From the NCBI GenBank assembly GCA_003230195.1, contig QIHH01000146.1:1-5941 (forward strand): a stretch of DNA of 5,941 bases, written 5' to 3'. This stretch comes from Gammaproteobacteria bacterium (GTDB taxonomy: Bacteria > Pseudomonadota > Gammaproteobacteria > SZUA-140). Every line of letters starts with the position of its first letter. The first letter of the stretch is position 1. Made by a program: the position numbers and the translations under genes. This document shows, one piece after another, positions 5,751-5,941 of the stretch. Below the pieces are notes generated by a model. It did no database searches. It saw only the letters and a program-made list of their open reading frames with translations, and was not told the DNA's origin.

Positions 5751-5941
5751 GCGATTAAGATCAGGCAGCGACTGCAGTGTCAGCTCACGCCCCTCATTCA
5801 ACATATATTCTAAAAAAACCTGTGCGACGACAGACAGCTGCTTCCCTTTGGGATAACAGAGATACCATTGATCTTCGATCGGAAAGTCCTGTATATCAAG
5901 CACCACCAACTCTCCCGACTGCAGTTCATGTGTCAGCGCAT
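5739..5941 (-). CDS. LysR-family transcriptional regulator, C-terminal 66 residues (CbbR-like), 5' end outside window
   Basis: On the minus strand the frame is open from the right edge to TAG at 5741-5739, giving 66 residues. The segment HELQSGELVVLDIQDFPIEDQWYLCYPKGKQLSVVAQVFLEYML has the form of the last part of a LysR substrate-binding domain: the LxxGxLVxLDxxxFP strand, WYLxYPKGKxLS, then the final helix AQVFLEYM. This spelling is closest, as I remember the families, to CbbR-type regulators of Calvin-cycle genes, but the DNA-binding helix-turn-helix and most of the effector domain are not in the window, so the target genes cannot be stated. It converges with the fumarase gene, and the last 12 bases (5739-5750) of the two genes overlap. 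LysR membership is likely, the CbbR link tentative. Confidence 0.75.
   Translation of the reverse strand, partial: ALTHELQSGELVVLDIQDFPIEDQWYLCYPKGKQLSVVAQVFLEYMLNEGRELTLQSLPDLNRLNP

Overview
The window looks like a stretch of chromosome from a gammaproteobacterium of intermediate G+C. The evidence is a ZapE-type AFG1-like ATPase, a single-chain class I [4Fe-4S] fumarase of the E. coli FumA/FumB type, an outer-membrane-type lipoprotein and an M23 peptidase. The minus-strand fragment at the right edge resembles the C-terminus of CbbR-like LysR regulators. That and the c-type-heme sensor hint at an autotrophic or respiratory, possibly sulfur-oxidising lifestyle, but this is inference and no species can be named.

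Layout, left to right: the C-terminal end of an M23 metallopeptidase (to 284, +); a short intergenic region with a 15-bp sequence that recurs later (307-321); a small predicted lipoprotein with an NTF2-like fold (368-835, +); a membrane-bound HD-GYP cyclic-di-GMP phosphodiesterase with a periplasmic CXXCH heme-c motif (935-2353, +); a 161-bp transposase-less inverted-repeat element with IS5-like ends (2368-2528); a 46-residue single-helix membrane protein (2553-2693, +); zapE (2741-3820, +); a 265-bp transposase-less element with 30-bp terminal inverted repeats and TA flanks (3820-4084); class I fumarase (4134-5750, +); and the 3' end of a LysR-family gene (5941-5739, -), whose last 12 bases overlap the fumarase end.

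The genes do not form an obvious single pathway. The M23 peptidase, lipoprotein and HD-GYP protein belong to the cell envelope and signalling, ZapE to division or envelope stress, and fumarase to the TCA cycle. The clearest unexplained structure is the pair of small non-coding mobile elements. The second sits exactly in the zapE stop codon: without it the codon would read TAA, with it TAG, so the insertion leaves ZapE unchanged. It also separates zapE from fumarase, which would otherwise be only about 46 bases apart. By base pairing this element should fold into a three-arm structure: one long terminal stem and two inner hairpins of 100 nt each. I found no CRISPR array, tRNA, rRNA or defence system.
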